DNA of 64,000 nucleotides from Azotobacter bryophylli. GTDB taxonomy: Bacteria > Pseudomonadota > Gammaproteobacteria > Pseudomonadales > Pseudomonadaceae. Under the pieces are notes generated by a model that worked only from the letters and a program-made list of their open reading frames with translations, made no database searches and was not told the origin of the DNA. The stretch is from positions 62,001 to 126,000 of the forward strand of contig NZ_JBHRSJ010000022.1 of the NCBI RefSeq assembly GCF_042643485.1, written 5' to 3'. A program made the translations under genes and the position numbers. This document shows positions 1 to 9,474 of the stretch, one piece after another; the first letter of the stretch is position 1; each line of letters opens with the position of its first letter.

Positions 1-630
1 GGTCAGGGCGAAGCGCACGCCGGTGAAGATGCTCGGCAGCGCCGCCGGCAGGATCACCCGCCGCAGCCGCTGCGGCAGGCTGAAGCGGTACACCCGGGCC
101 ACCTCCAGGTAGCTCTGCGGGATGTTGCGCAGGCCGGCGAAGGTGTTGATGGCCATGGGCACCAGCACCGCCTTGGCGATCACCAGGTACTTGAGGGCCT
201 CGTCGATGCCCACCAGCATCATCAGCAGCGGAATCCAGCCGAGCACCGGCACCTGGCTGAAGGCCTGGAACAGCGGCCACAGATAGGCCTCGGCCCGGCG
301 CGACAGGCCCATCAGCAGGCCGAGGGCGAGGCCCAGGACGCCGCCGATGAGGGAGCCGATCAGCACCCGCTGCAGGCTGATCGACAGCTCCGCCCAGAGG
401 TCGCCGCTGCGGGCCAGCTCGACCAGGGTCTCCAGCACCCGCTGCGGCGGCGGCAGGATCTGCGCCGACACCCAGTGGCGGGCGACGGCGACGTGCCAGA
501 GCAGCAGCAGAAACAGCGGCAACAGCAGGCCGAGCCCCTTGCCGGCCAGCCAGCGCAGCGGCCGGGCCAGGCCCGACCAGGGCTGCAGCGCCAGGGGCGG
601 GGCGATGTTCGCGGTTTGGGCGGTGGTCAT
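1..630 (-). CDS. ABC transporter permease, SsuC/TauC type (3' end outside window)
   Basis: This is the inner-membrane permease of an aliphatic sulfonate/taurine-type importer. The 210 visible codons start at an ATG at 630 and run off the left edge, so the C-terminus is missing. A hydrophobic first segment (about residues 29-45) is followed by the BPD-type permease domain, with a GLALGLLMG stretch and the start of the cytoplasmic loop that contacts the ATPase. The start overlaps the stop of the upstream MFS gene by four bases (ATGA), so the two are probably translationally coupled. The neighbouring SsuA-like binding proteins upstream fit a sulfonate importer; the ATPase presumably lies beyond the window. 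Substrate is inferred from family and context only. Confidence 0.85.
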   Translation of the reverse strand, partial: MTTAQTANIAPPLALQPWSGLARPLRWLAGKGLGLLLPLFLLLLWHVAVARHWVSAQILPPPQRVLETLVELARSGDLWAELSISLQRVLIGSLIGGVLGLALGLLMGLSRRAEAYLWPLFQAFSQVPVLGWIPLLMMLVGIDEALKYLVIAKAVLVPMAINTFAGLRNIPQSYLEVARVYRFSLPQRLRRVILPAALPSIFTGVRFALT

Positions 631-1838
631 GGAGCGGTCCTCCGGGCGGAAAGGAAAGCGCAGCGGCCACGCAGCAGCGGCGGCAGCAGAAACGCCAGCA
701 GCGGCGGAACCAGCAGCAGGAACAGGTGTTGCAGACCCAGCTGCTCGCCGAGCAGGCCGCCCAGCAGGCAACCGCTCATGCTCCCGGCCGGGCCGATCAG
801 CGAGGACAGCCCGGCGATGCGGCCGTGGCCCAGGCGCATGCCGAAGCGCGCGTAACTGGACAGCGTGCCGATCTGCAGGGTGCCCAGGCCGGCGCCCAGC
901 ACCAGGCCGGCGGCCCAGAGCAGCAGCGGCTGGTGGGTCAGGCCGAGGCCGAGCAGCGCGGCGGCGCAGAGCAGCAGGCTGACGGCGAAGCTGGCCTGGC
1001 CGCGGCTGCCGAACAGGCGGCCGAGGAAGAACAGGGCGAAGATGTAGGCGAGGCCGTGGCCGCCGAGCAGCGCGGCGGCCTGCTGCGCGCTCCAGCCGAA
1101 GTCCTGCACGGTGATGGCGACGATGAAGAAGGAGAAGAACATCGCCGTGGCCTGCACCGTGAAGTCCAGCAGGCAGTTGTCGCGCAGCTCCGCGTCCTGG
1201 CGCAGCAGGGCCAGTTGGCGGCCGACCGCGGCCAGGCTGAGCGGCTCGGCCTGCCGGCGCGGCGCCGGATCGGCGCGCAGGGCCAGCGGCGCCAGCAGGA
1301 TCGGCACCAGGAAGGCCAGGCCGACCAGGCTCCAGCTGCCCGCCGGGCCACGCCAGTCGGCCAGCAGCGCCGCCAGGGCCGGGCCGATCAGCAGCATGCC
1401 GATCATCTGCGAGCCGCGGAACCAGCCGGCGCGGGCCTCGCCCATCTGCGCCAGCTGCTGCATGAACACGGTGTTCAGCGAGACCAGCCGGCAGGGCATG
1501 CACAGCCCGACGATCAGGGTCAGCGCCAGCAGGTAGAGCGGCTGCGGCACCAGCGGCACCAACTGGTAGATCCCGCCGGCCAGCAGGCTGCCGAGGCAGA
1601 ACAGACGCACTGGGCCGAGGCGCTCCACCAGCACCCCGCAGGGCAGGCTGGTGACCAGCAGGCCGGCGGTCTGCGCCCCGGCGATCAGGCCCAGCTCCAG
1701 CGGCGACGACTCCAGGCTGATGGCGTAGAGCGCGGTGGCGACCTTGGCCAGGCCCAGGCCGATGCCGGCCAGGGTCGCCAGCAGGATCACGCTGGCCAGG
1801 TTGGGTCGCTGCGCCGCTGCGGCGGTGGTTCCGCTCAT
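627..1838 (-). CDS. MFS transporter
   Basis: A 403-residue, strongly hydrophobic protein with about 12 predicted membrane segments in the major-facilitator pattern, including a GVLVERLGPVR-like loop between helices 2 and 3. It lies seven bases after a sulfonate-type binding protein and overlaps the following permease by four bases, so it is part of a transport operon. MFS proteins in such clusters can import a sulfur ester or export desulfurised products or sulfite; the sequence alone does not decide. Start chosen at the first ATG (1838), close behind the upstream stop. Confidence 0.8.
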   Translation of the reverse strand: MSGTTAAAAQRPNLASVILLATLAGIGLGLAKVATALYAISLESSPLELGLIAGAQTAGLLVTSLPCGVLVERLGPVRLFCLGSLLAGGIYQLVPLVPQPLYLLALTLIVGLCMPCRLVSLNTVFMQQLAQMGEARAGWFRGSQMIGMLLIGPALAALLADWRGPAGSWSLVGLAFLVPILLAPLALRADPAPRRQAEPLSLAAVGRQLALLRQDAELRDNCLLDFTVQATAMFFSFFIVAITVQDFGWSAQQAAALLGGHGLAYIFALFFLGRLFGSRGQASFAVSLLLCAAALLGLGLTHQPLLLWAAGLVLGAGLGTLQIGTLSSYARFGMRLGHGRIAGLSSLIGPAGSMSGCLLGGLLGEQLGLQHLFLLLVPPLLAFLLPPLLRGRCAFLSARRTAP

Positions 1839-1845
1839 GGCCGCC

Positions 1846-2919
1846 TCACCGGGTCACGGGACGGTTGTCGGCGTCGTAGGCCGGCCACAGCTGCTGCAGG
1901 CCGAGCCGTTCGATGGCGGCGTCGACGTACTTCGGCTCGATCCAGCCGTCCACGTCGACGTCGTTGCGGATCAGGCCCAGTTCCCGGGATTCCCGGGCGG
2001 TGGCGCGGTAGCGGTCGATGAAGAAGGCGTCCAGGCGCGGCGAATAGTTGCGCAGGAACGACTGCCCCTGGTGCAGCTGGCGCAGCGCCTCGACCGAGGT
2101 CCCCGAGTTGGCCCAGAGCGCCAGGGCGGCTTCGCGGTTGGCATCGTCTGCGACCCAGGCGGCGGACTTGACCAGGCCGTCGACGACCTTCTGCACAATC
2201 TGCGGATGGCGCTGCTCGAACTCGCCGCGCACCAGCACGTGGGCCTGGCGGCTGATCTTCGGATCGACCGCGCGGGCGTCGTAGACGATCCGTCCGATGC
2301 CTTTACCCTGCAGCTCGAACGCCTCCGGGCCGAGCCAGCTGCCGTCCACGTCCTTGGCCGTCAGGGCGGCCTGGGCGGTGGCCGAGTCCATGTTGACGAT
2401 GCGGAAATCGCGCTCCGTCAGCCCCTCATGGCGAAGCGCGCGCAGGGCGGTCAGGTGGCCGTTGGTGCCCTTGAACAGCGACACGCGCTTGCCCTTGAGG
2501 TCCTGGATGCTGCGCGCCGGGGAGTCGGCCGGCACCACCAGGTAGAGCGAGCTGAGCAGGCGGTCGGCGCTGATCAGGCGGGTGTCGAGGCCGCCGGCCT
2601 TGCCGACCACCGCCGGCAGGTCGCCCTGCATGGAGAAATCCAGCTGGCGGTTGGCCAGCGCCTCGTTCACCGCCGGGCCGGCGCCTTTGAAGTAGATCCA
2701 TTCGACCTTGACGTTGTCCGCTGCCAGCTCGTCCTCGATGGTCCGGCGCTGGTGGGCCAGCTCCGAGGTGTTGTCCGGGCCGTAGGGCACGCCGCCCTTG
2801 CCGATGGTGGCCATGCCGAAGCGGATCACCTGCGGAGCGTCCGCAGCGGCCGCCGGGGCGGTGCCCAGCCAGCTGCCGGCGAGCGCAGCGAGGAGGGGAA
2901 GGAGCAGCGTGCGTTTCAT
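1846..2919 (-). CDS. ABC transporter substrate-binding protein, SsuA/NMT1-like
   Basis: A periplasmic binding protein of 357 residues that would deliver an organosulfur ligand to an SsuC/SsuB-type importer. An Sec signal peptide (MKRTLLLPLLAALAGS, cleavage near AAAADAP) is followed by the NMT1/SsuA fold, with the KGAGPAVNEALANRQLDF and GDLPAVVGKAGG stretches that are nearly identical in the paralogue ending at 4122. A much longer open frame runs upstream, but the signal peptide marks the real start at 2919. A sigma-54 promoter (2985-3000) precedes it, so it can be transcribed independently of the upstream paralogue. The ligand is unknown. Confidence 0.85.
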   Translation of the reverse strand: MKRTLLLPLLAALAGSWLGTAPAAAADAPQVIRFGMATIGKGGVPYGPDNTSELAHQRRTIEDELAADNVKVEWIYFKGAGPAVNEALANRQLDFSMQGDLPAVVGKAGGLDTRLISADRLLSSLYLVVPADSPARSIQDLKGKRVSLFKGTNGHLTALRALRHEGLTERDFRIVNMDSATAQAALTAKDVDGSWLGPEAFELQGKGIGRIVYDARAVDPKISRQAHVLVRGEFEQRHPQIVQKVVDGLVKSAAWVADDANREAALALWANSGTSVEALRQLHQGQSFLRNYSPRLDAFFIDRYRATARESRELGLIRNDVDVDGWIEPKYVDAAIERLGLQQLWPAYDADNRPVTR

Positions 2920-2984
2920 CGGTTGGCTTCCTGTTGCCTGATGCTGGACTGCCCCGTGCAGTCGTGGCGGGTGCAGGATGCTGT

Positions 2985-3000
2985 TGCAGGGGTTATGCCA
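2985..3000 (-). promoter_or_regulatory. sigma-54 promoter
   Basis: On the minus strand the sequence reads TGGCATAACCCCTGCA, which has the -24 GG and -12 GC with ten bases between. It lies about 67 bases before the start at 2919. The 2920-3239 gap otherwise holds only the candidate activator sites. Confidence 0.7.
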
Positions 3001-3138
3001 ACCGCTTCTATTTCTCCAAATTAAACATCGAAAAAGACATAACAGGCCCAGGGCCAGCGTTCTACCGGCCTCGCCGCGGCAGCGTCCCGTTCCGCCGGGC
3101 GGCGGCAGGGCTGCCGGCTGGTGGCGGGTACGGGCGCG

Positions 3139-3187
3139 CTGTGCAGATTCCGGCAGCGGGCGCCGCAGGCTGCCGGAAACGCCACAG
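3139..3187 (-). promoter_or_regulatory. paired 18-bp activator-site candidates
   Basis: CTGTGCA-GATT-CCGGCAG (3139-3156) and CTGCCGG-AAAC-GCCACAG (3170-3187) resemble the repeat found upstream of the other sigma-54 promoters, centred 31 bp apart. They lie about 149 and 180 bp upstream of the -24 element of the 2985-3000 promoter. Both are imperfect matches. Confidence 0.45.
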
Positions 3188-3239
3188 CAGATGGCCACGG
3201 GCCATGAGCGATGGCGAAGGCCGGGATGCTGCTCGGTCG

Positions 3240-3974
3240 CTAGCGCAGGCTGGTCAGGGTGAGCACCAGACCCGAGGCGAGCAGCAGCCAGAGGACGAGA
3301 TAGCGGAACTGCCGGTCGCTCACCCGCCGGTACAGGCGCGAGCCCAGGTGGGAGCCGAGCAGGGTGGCCGGCAGGCAGAGCAGGGCCAGCTCCCAGACCT
3401 GCCGGGTGAGCAGGCCCTGGCTGGCGTACAGGCCGAGGGCCACGCAGAGGATGCCGAGGTTGTAGGGCTGGTAGACCCCGCGCTGGGTATCGGCGCTCCA
3501 GCCGCGCAGGCCGCACCAGAGGGTCGGCAGGGGGCCGGACAGCCCGGCGATCCCGCCGAGGGCGCCGCCGCCGGCGCCGACCAGCCCGTCGGCCAGACGC
3601 CCGCCCCAGGCGGCGACGGTCGGCAGGCGGCGCAGGCCGAGCATCAGGCCGGTGTAGCCGATCAGCAGCAGGCCGAGCAGCACCTTGAAGGTCTGCACGT
3701 CCAGCACGCGCAGGGTGGCCACGCCCAGCGGCACGCCGGCGATCCCGCCGAGGAGGAACGGCCAGGCCCGCTCCCAGGCGAAGGCGCGGCGCACGCTGTA
3801 GAGGGATTGCAGCTGCCCGGCGACCGAGCAGATCACCACCAGGGCGGCGGCGATGGCCGGCTCCACGGCATGCAGCCAGAAGCCGAGGGCGGTCAGGCCG
3901 GTGCCGAAACCGGCCAGCCCGGTGACGAAGCCGCCGCTGAAAGCGCCGGCCAGGACGATCAGTTCGGTCTGCAC
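3240..3974 (-). CDS. sulfite exporter TauE/SafE (TSUP) family permease
   Basis: A 244-residue polytopic membrane protein of the TSUP family, whose members export sulfite, sulfolactate or sulfoacetate. The N-terminal repeat has the family-typical sequence GFVTGLAGFGTGL after the first helix, and a second glycine-rich repeat (GVGGG-like, GLVGAGGGALGGIAG) starts the other half. Its position between two sulfonate-binding proteins fits export of toxic sulfite from the adjacent desulfonation enzymes, but import of an organosulfonate cannot be excluded. Start taken at ATG 3974. Confidence 0.8.
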   Translation of the reverse strand: MQTELIVLAGAFSGGFVTGLAGFGTGLTALGFWLHAVEPAIAAALVVICSVAGQLQSLYSVRRAFAWERAWPFLLGGIAGVPLGVATLRVLDVQTFKVLLGLLLIGYTGLMLGLRRLPTVAAWGGRLADGLVGAGGGALGGIAGLSGPLPTLWCGLRGWSADTQRGVYQPYNLGILCVALGLYASQGLLTRQVWELALLCLPATLLGSHLGSRLYRRVSDRQFRYLVLWLLLASGLVLTLTSLR

Positions 3975-4056
3975 GCGGGTGTTCTCCGTGGGTTCGCCGT
4001 TCGCCTCCAGCGGCCACGGACGGCCCGATATAAAAGGGCGGCCGGCCGGAATGCAA

Positions 4057-4077
4057 GCGCCCGCTCGAGGCGGGCGC
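4057..4077 (-). terminator. hairpin between two operon genes
   Basis: GCGCCCGC, five-base loop, GCGGGCGC: a perfect eight-base-pair stem lying after the 4122 stop. On the minus strand a short T-rich stretch (CTTTTAT) follows some 20 bases later. It could attenuate readthrough into the TauE gene. Confidence 0.35.
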
Positions 4078-4121
4078 GGCTCTGGGCCGGCGAAGGCTCG
4101 GAGCCCTGGCCGGGGCGGGGC

Positions 4122-5210
4122 TCAGCGGGCGGCGACGGGCTCGACCGGCCGGTTGTCGGCGTCGTAGCTCGGCCACAGCTGCTGCAGGCCGAGCTGCCGG
4201 ATGGCGGCGTCGACGTACTTGGGTTCGATCCAGCGGTCCACGTCGACGTCCTTGCGGATCAGCCCCAGTTCCCGGGATTCCCGTACCGTGGCGCGGTAGC
4301 GGTCGACGAAGAAGGCGTCCAGGCGCGGCGAATAGCGGCGGGGGAAGGACTGGCCCTCCTGCTCGGCGCGCAGGGCCTCGACCGGCGTGCCGGAGTTGGC
4401 CCAGAGCCGGATCACGTCGTCGCGGTTGGCCGGCGCCGAGGCCCAGGCCGCGGTCTTCACCAGGGCGGTGACCACCTTCTGCACGATCTCCGGATGGCGC
4501 TGCTCGAACTCGCTGCGAACCAGCACGTGGCCCTGGCGGGTCAGCCGCGGGTCGACCGCGCGGGTGTCGTAGATGATCCGGCCGACGCCGGCGTTCTGCA
4601 GGTCGAAGGCCTTGACGTCGAACCAGGCGCCGTCGATGTCCTTGGCGGTCAGCGCCGCGGCCATGGTGGCGAAGTCCATGTTCAGGGTGCGGAAGTCGCG
4701 CTCGCCGAGCCCTTCGTGCTTGAGCGCGCGCAGCACCGCCAAGTGCAGGTTGGTGCCCTTGAACAGCGCCACGCGCTTGCCCTTGAGGTCGGCCAGGGTC
4801 TTGGCCGGGGAGTCGGCCGGCACCACCAGGTAGGTGGAGGTGAGCAGGTTGTCGGCGGTGATCAGCCGGGTGTCGAGGCCGCCGGCCTTGGCGACCACCG
4901 CCGGCAGGTCGCCCTGCACGGCGAAGTCCAGCTGGCGGTTGGCCAGCGCCTCGTTCACCGCCGGGCCGGCGCCCTTGAAGTAGTGCCACTCGACCCGGAT
5001 ACCCGGATCGTTCAGTTCCTCCTGGATGGCCTTGCGCTGGTCGGCCAGGCCGGCGACCCCGCTGCTGGCGAAGGGCACGCCGCCCTTGCCGACCTGGGCC
5101 ACGCCGAAGCGGATCACCAGCGGATCGGGAGCCGCCAGCGAGGCGGCCGGCAGCAGGGCGCTGCCGAGCAGGCCGAACAGCAGCGAGGCCAGCAGATTCT
5201 TTTTCTTCAT
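4122..5210 (-). CDS. ABC transporter substrate-binding protein, SsuA/NMT1-like
   Basis: A periplasmic sulfonate-family binding protein of 362 residues, first gene of the leftward operon. Start set at ATG 5210, where a lysine-rich signal peptide begins (MKKKNLLASLLFGLL, cleavage near SLAAPDP); a purine-rich ribosome site (AAAAGGAAAA) precedes it. The mature part has the SsuA-type signatures FKGAGPAVNEALANRQLDF and GDLPAVVAKAGG and is a clear paralogue of the protein ending at 1846. A sigma-54 promoter at 5274-5289 faces it. The ligand is not readable from sequence; alkyl sulfates or sulfonates are likely because a TauD-type dioxygenase and a monooxygenase are encoded divergently. Confidence 0.85.
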   Translation of the reverse strand: MKKKNLLASLLFGLLGSALLPAASLAAPDPLVIRFGVAQVGKGGVPFASSGVAGLADQRKAIQEELNDPGIRVEWHYFKGAGPAVNEALANRQLDFAVQGDLPAVVAKAGGLDTRLITADNLLTSTYLVVPADSPAKTLADLKGKRVALFKGTNLHLAVLRALKHEGLGERDFRTLNMDFATMAAALTAKDIDGAWFDVKAFDLQNAGVGRIIYDTRAVDPRLTRQGHVLVRSEFEQRHPEIVQKVVTALVKTAAWASAPANRDDVIRLWANSGTPVEALRAEQEGQSFPRRYSPRLDAFFVDRYRATVRESRELGLIRKDVDVDRWIEPKYVDAAIRQLGLQQLWPSYDADNRPVEPVAAR

Positions 5211-5273
5211 CTCGGTTTTCCTTTTCGCGGAAGAGGGCACGGGCAACAAGGCGACTCGCCTCTAATGCGAAAT

Positions 5274-5289
5274 AGCAATTGGCTTGCCA
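5274..5289 (-). promoter_or_regulatory. sigma-54 promoter
   Basis: The minus strand reads TGGCAAGCCAATTGCT, a near-consensus -24/-12 element with GG-N10-GC spacing, about 65 bases before the start at 5210. It is divergent from the 5501-5516 promoter, and the activator sites between them may serve both. Confidence 0.75.
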
Positions 5290-5398
5290 TTTTTTGAGAA
5301 GAAATGGTTATAGAGCCGTGCTGTCCCGCCGCCACGGCGGTCGCTGTCGAGCGGCACGCCGGCCGTTTCCGCTTTCGTGGCGCCAGCGCCGCGAGCCA

Positions 5399-5448
5399 CT
5401 GTCGCGAATGGCGCAGCGCCTCGGCACGATCTGTCGAAATCCGCACAG
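5399..5448 (+). promoter_or_regulatory. paired 18-bp activator sites
   Basis: CTGTCGC-GAAT-GGCGCAG (5399-5416) and CTGTCGA-AATC-CGCACAG (5431-5448), centred 32 bp apart, at about -94 and -62 from the -24 element at 5502. The pair lies inside the 5211-5586 divergent intergenic region. Confidence 0.65.
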
Positions 5449-5500
5449 CGCAGCGCCTGGGAGGCCCGTCCGAACACCGCGGCGCCGGGCCTGCGGCGGC

Positions 5501-5516
5501 TGGCACATATGCTGCT
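5501..5516 (+). promoter_or_regulatory. sigma-54 promoter
   Basis: TGGCACATATGCTGCT, GG at 5502-5503 and GC at 5514-5515, about 72 bases before the start at 5587. Confidence 0.8.
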
Positions 5517-5586
5517 ACTGCCGGGGAAAGCCGCATTCGGGAGGCAGGAGATGTCGCCCGGCGTTTTTTCACCCTAGGGAGCCGCA

Positions 5587-6948
5587 ATGAGCCAGCGCCA
5601 ACTTTCTCTGAACGCCTTTATCCTGCCCACCGGCCATCACATCGCCGCCTGGCGGCGGACGGACGTGCCCGAGCACGCCAACCACGACATCAAGAAATAC
5701 ATCCGCATCGCCCAGTCCGCCGAGGCGGCCAAGTTCGATGCGGTGTTCGTCTCCGATTCGGTGGCGGCGGCTTCGGGCAACGGCGGCAGCAGCCTGGAGG
5801 AACTGTCGCTGACCGCCCGCGGCACCCGCCTCGAACCCTTCACGCTGCTCGCGGCGCTGGCCGCGGTGACCGAGCGCATCGGCCTGATCGGCACCGTCAG
5901 CACCAGCTACAACGAGCCGTACCACCTGGCGCGCAAGTTCGCCTCGCTGGACTGGATCTCCCGCGGCCGCGCCGGCTGGAATCTGGTGACCTCCTCGGCG
6001 CCGGCCGAGGCGCTGAACTTCAACCAGGACCAGCTGCCGCCCCATGAGGAGCGCTACCAGCGGGCCGAGGAGTTCGTCGACGTGGTGCAGGGCCTGTGGG
6101 ACAGCTGGGAAGACGACGCCTTCGTCCGCGACAAGGCCAGCGGCCAGTTCTTCGACCCGGGCAAGCTCCACGTGCTGAACCACAAGGGTCGGCACTTCCA
6201 GGTCCGCGGCCCGCTGAACGTGGCGCGGCCGCCGCAGGGCTACCCGGTGCTGGTGCAGGCCGGCTCCTCCGAGCCGGGACGGGAGATCGCCGCGCGCACC
6301 GCCGAGGCGATCTTCACCGCCCATCAGACCCTCGAGAGCGCCCAGGCCTTCTACGCCGACGTCAAGGGCCGGCTGGCGCGCTACGGCCGCCGCCCGGAGG
6401 AGCTGAAGATCCTGCCCGGCATCTTCCCGGTGGTCGGCAGCACCGAGGAGGAAGCCCAGGCCCGCTACCGCGGCCTGCAGGAACTTATCGACCCGCGGGT
6501 CGGGGTCAACCTGCTGAGCGGCCTGATCGGCGCCGATCTCTCCGGCTACGACCTCGACGGTCCGCTGCCGGAACTGGCCGCCACCAACCAGAACAAGAGT
6601 CGCCAGGCGTTGCTGCTCGACCTGGCCCGGCGCGAGCAGCTGAGCATCCGCGAGCTCTACCTGCGCATCGCCGGCGCCCGCGGCCACTGGACCGTGGTGG
6701 GGACGCCGGCGCAGATCGCCGACCGCATCCAGCAGTGGTTCGAACACGGCGCCGCCGACGGCTTCAACGTGCTGGCGCCCTGGCTGCCGGGCGGCCTCGA
6801 CGAGTTCATCGCCCAGGTGGTGCCGGAGCTGCGCCGCCGCGGCCTGTTCCGCGAGGAGTACAGCGGCGCCACCCTGCGCGAGCACTTCGGTCTGGCCCGG
6901 CCGGAGAACCGGTACGTCCTGCAGCGCCAGCAGGACGTCGCGGTCTGA
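5587..6948 (+). CDS. LLM-class flavin-dependent monooxygenase, NtaA/SnaA/DszA family
   Basis: A 453-residue cytoplasmic FMNH2-dependent monooxygenase with a luciferase-like TIM barrel. Members of this family cleave C-S or C-N bonds using reduced flavin from a partner reductase. Family hallmarks are GHHIAAWRR near residue 19, KFDAVFVSD, ERIGLIGTVSTSYNEPYHL, the SRGRAGWNLVTS stretch and YPVLVQAGSS. It is very similar along its length to the enzyme at 9475-10848 and, like it, is followed by a TauD-type dioxygenase. Start ATG 5587 follows a GGGAGCCGCA leader. It lies under a sigma-54 promoter, so it is expected to be a sulfur-limitation gene. The specific substrate is unknown. Confidence 0.88.
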   Translation: MSQRQLSLNAFILPTGHHIAAWRRTDVPEHANHDIKKYIRIAQSAEAAKFDAVFVSDSVAAASGNGGSSLEELSLTARGTRLEPFTLLAALAAVTERIGLIGTVSTSYNEPYHLARKFASLDWISRGRAGWNLVTSSAPAEALNFNQDQLPPHEERYQRAEEFVDVVQGLWDSWEDDAFVRDKASGQFFDPGKLHVLNHKGRHFQVRGPLNVARPPQGYPVLVQAGSSEPGREIAARTAEAIFTAHQTLESAQAFYADVKGRLARYGRRPEELKILPGIFPVVGSTEEEAQARYRGLQELIDPRVGVNLLSGLIGADLSGYDLDGPLPELAATNQNKSRQALLLDLARREQLSIRELYLRIAGARGHWTVVGTPAQIADRIQQWFEHGAADGFNVLAPWLPGGLDEFIAQVVPELRRRGLFREEYSGATLREHFGLARPENRYVLQRQQDVAV

Positions 6949-6982
6949 GCCGGCCGCCTACTCCCAAGCGCAAGGAGCGCCC

Positions 6983-7936
6983 ATGTCCGTCGCCAGTCCC
7001 CATCGTTCCGAACTGCCTGCCGCCGAAGGGCTGCAGGTCCATCCGCTGTCCATCCATATCGGCGCGCGCATCGACGGCGTCGATCTCAAGCGGCCGCTCG
7101 GCGCAGCCCAGCGCGAGGCCATCCGGGCCGCGCTGCGGCGCTGGAAGGTACTGTTCTTCCACGACCAGCACCTCGACCACGAGCAGCACGTGGTGCTCGG
7201 CCGCCAGTTCGGCGAGCTGACCATCGGCCATCCGGTGTTCGGCTACGTCGAGGGCCATCCCGAGGTCTATTCGGTGGGGCGCGACCGCTTCCAGAGCCGC
7301 TTCAGCGACGAGCGTCTGGTGCGGCCGTGGAGCGGCTGGCACACCGACGTCACCGCCGCGGTCAACCCGCCGGCGGCGGCGATCCTGCGCGGCGCGGAGA
7401 TCCCGCCCTACGGCGGCGACACCCAGTGGACCAACCTGGTGGCCGCCTACCAGGGCCTGTCGCCGACCCTGCGCGCCTTCGTCGATACCCTGCGCGGCGA
7501 GCACCGCTTCACCCCGCCCGAGGGCAGCTCGGCGCGCCCGGGGTTCACCGGGCCGCTGGCGGCGACCCCGCTGGTCAGCGAGCACCCGCTGGTGCGCGTG
7601 CATCCGGAAACCGGCGAGAAGGCCCTGTTCGTCAGCCCCGGCTTTCTCAAACGCATCGTCGGGCTGAGCCTGCGCGAGAGCGAGCAGCTGCTGGCGCTGC
7701 TGTTCGAGCATGCGATCCGTCCGGAATACACCGTGCGCTTCCGGTGGCGGCCCGGTTCGGTGGCGTTCTGGGACAACCGCGCCACTGCCCACCTGCCGCC
7801 GAGCGACATCTACGACAGCGACTTCCCGCGGCAGCTATACCGCATCACCCTGGTCGGCGACGTGCCGGTCGGCCCGGACGGCCGCCCGTCCCGCGCCATC
7901 GAGGGCGAGCCGGTGCTGGCGCATACGCGGGAGTGA
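6983..7936 (+). CDS. TauD/TfdA-family Fe(II)/2-oxoglutarate dioxygenase (AtsK-like)
   Basis: A 317-residue cytoplasmic dioxygenase that would hydroxylate the carbon next to a sulfonate or sulfate group, so that sulfite or sulfate is released. The facial triad is visible: HTD at about residues 120-122 and the distal His near 270 (ATAHLPP), with DNRATAH as the family signature. FFHDQHL near the N-terminus and RVHPETGEKALF are also typical. It is encoded 34 bases after the LLM enzyme, in the same predicted operon. TauD (taurine) and AtsK (alkyl sulfate) cannot be separated by eye; AtsK-like is favoured by the overall similarity. Confidence 0.87.
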   Translation: MSVASPHRSELPAAEGLQVHPLSIHIGARIDGVDLKRPLGAAQREAIRAALRRWKVLFFHDQHLDHEQHVVLGRQFGELTIGHPVFGYVEGHPEVYSVGRDRFQSRFSDERLVRPWSGWHTDVTAAVNPPAAAILRGAEIPPYGGDTQWTNLVAAYQGLSPTLRAFVDTLRGEHRFTPPEGSSARPGFTGPLAATPLVSEHPLVRVHPETGEKALFVSPGFLKRIVGLSLRESEQLLALLFEHAIRPEYTVRFRWRPGSVAFWDNRATAHLPPSDIYDSDFPRQLYRITLVGDVPVGPDGRPSRAIEGEPVLAHTRE

Positions 7937-7948
7937 CATCGCACCCTG

Positions 7949-8012
7949 ATCGCGGATGAATCCGTTCAGGCCGGCTCGGTGCCGGCCTGAGACGGAAACC
8001 GTAGGAGCGAAT

Positions 8013-8024
<12 letters not shown>
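7949..8024. repeat. REP-like palindromic element
   Basis: ATCGCGGATGAATCC on the left and GTAGGAGCGAATTC plus ATTCGCGAT on the right frame the hairpin. The GTAGGAGCGAATTCATTCGCGA form is a common Pseudomonas REP sequence. It overlaps the 3' end of the sigma-54 activator gene. Confidence 0.6.
7967..7989. terminator. hairpin between convergent genes
   Basis: CAGGCCGGC, five-base loop, GCCGGCCTG: a perfect nine-base-pair stem between the dioxygenase stop (7936) and the activator gene stop (8013). There is no U-run, so terminator function is inferred from position. Confidence 0.45.
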
Positions 8025-9167
<1,143 letters not shown>

Positions 9168-9290
9168 GGCGGCCTCGTTATCAGGGGGCTAAGGGGTTGG
9201 GTTGGAAAATGACTCTAATCGGCCATGCATATGTTTAAAAATAATTAAAGTTGATTTGCTTATTCCATAACTACTGATTGGCGCCCCGGC
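9168..9290 (-). promoter_or_regulatory. AT-rich upstream region of the activator gene
   Basis: The roughly 120 bases before the start at 9167 are unusually AT-rich for this window (TTTAAAAATAATTAAAG near 9234-9250) and contain no -24/-12 element facing leftward. This fits a sigma-70, CysB-dependent promoter, as known for sfnR in P. putida. The exact box is not assigned. Confidence 0.35.
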
Positions 9291-9299
9291 CTTGCCGAG

Positions 9300-9348
9300 C
9301 TGCCGCAAAACCGCCAGAACGCGGCCCTGGCTGCGCAAAATCCAACAG
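9300..9348 (+). promoter_or_regulatory. paired 18-bp activator-site candidates
   Basis: CTGCCGC-AAAA-CCGCCAG (9300-9317) and CTGCGCA-AAAT-CCAACAG (9331-9348) are degenerate matches, but their centres sit 31 bp apart at about -93 and -62 from the -24 element at 9401, the same geometry as at other promoters. Confidence 0.5.
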
Positions 9349-9399
9349 TTGGCGGCGATCTGCCAGCGAAAAACCGGCATTTTCGTGTCTTGGAAGGAT

Positions 9400-9415
9400 T
9401 GGCACGCATTCTGCT
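9400..9415 (+). promoter_or_regulatory. sigma-54 promoter
   Basis: TGGCACGCATTCTGCT, fifteen of sixteen positions fit the consensus; GG at 9401-9402 and GC at 9413-9414. It is about 61 bases before the start at 9475. Confidence 0.82.
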
Positions 9416-9474
9416 CCCTCCCTGTCAGCGCCGCAGAGGGCGGTATCGAAACGTCTCGACCGACAGGGAACCCC

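Noticed and set aside
1846..4989. A 1047-codon minus-strand frame joining binding protein, TauE region and upstream gene
   Set aside because: The first 690 codons are an off-frame reading of other genes. The signal peptide at 2919 marks the true start.
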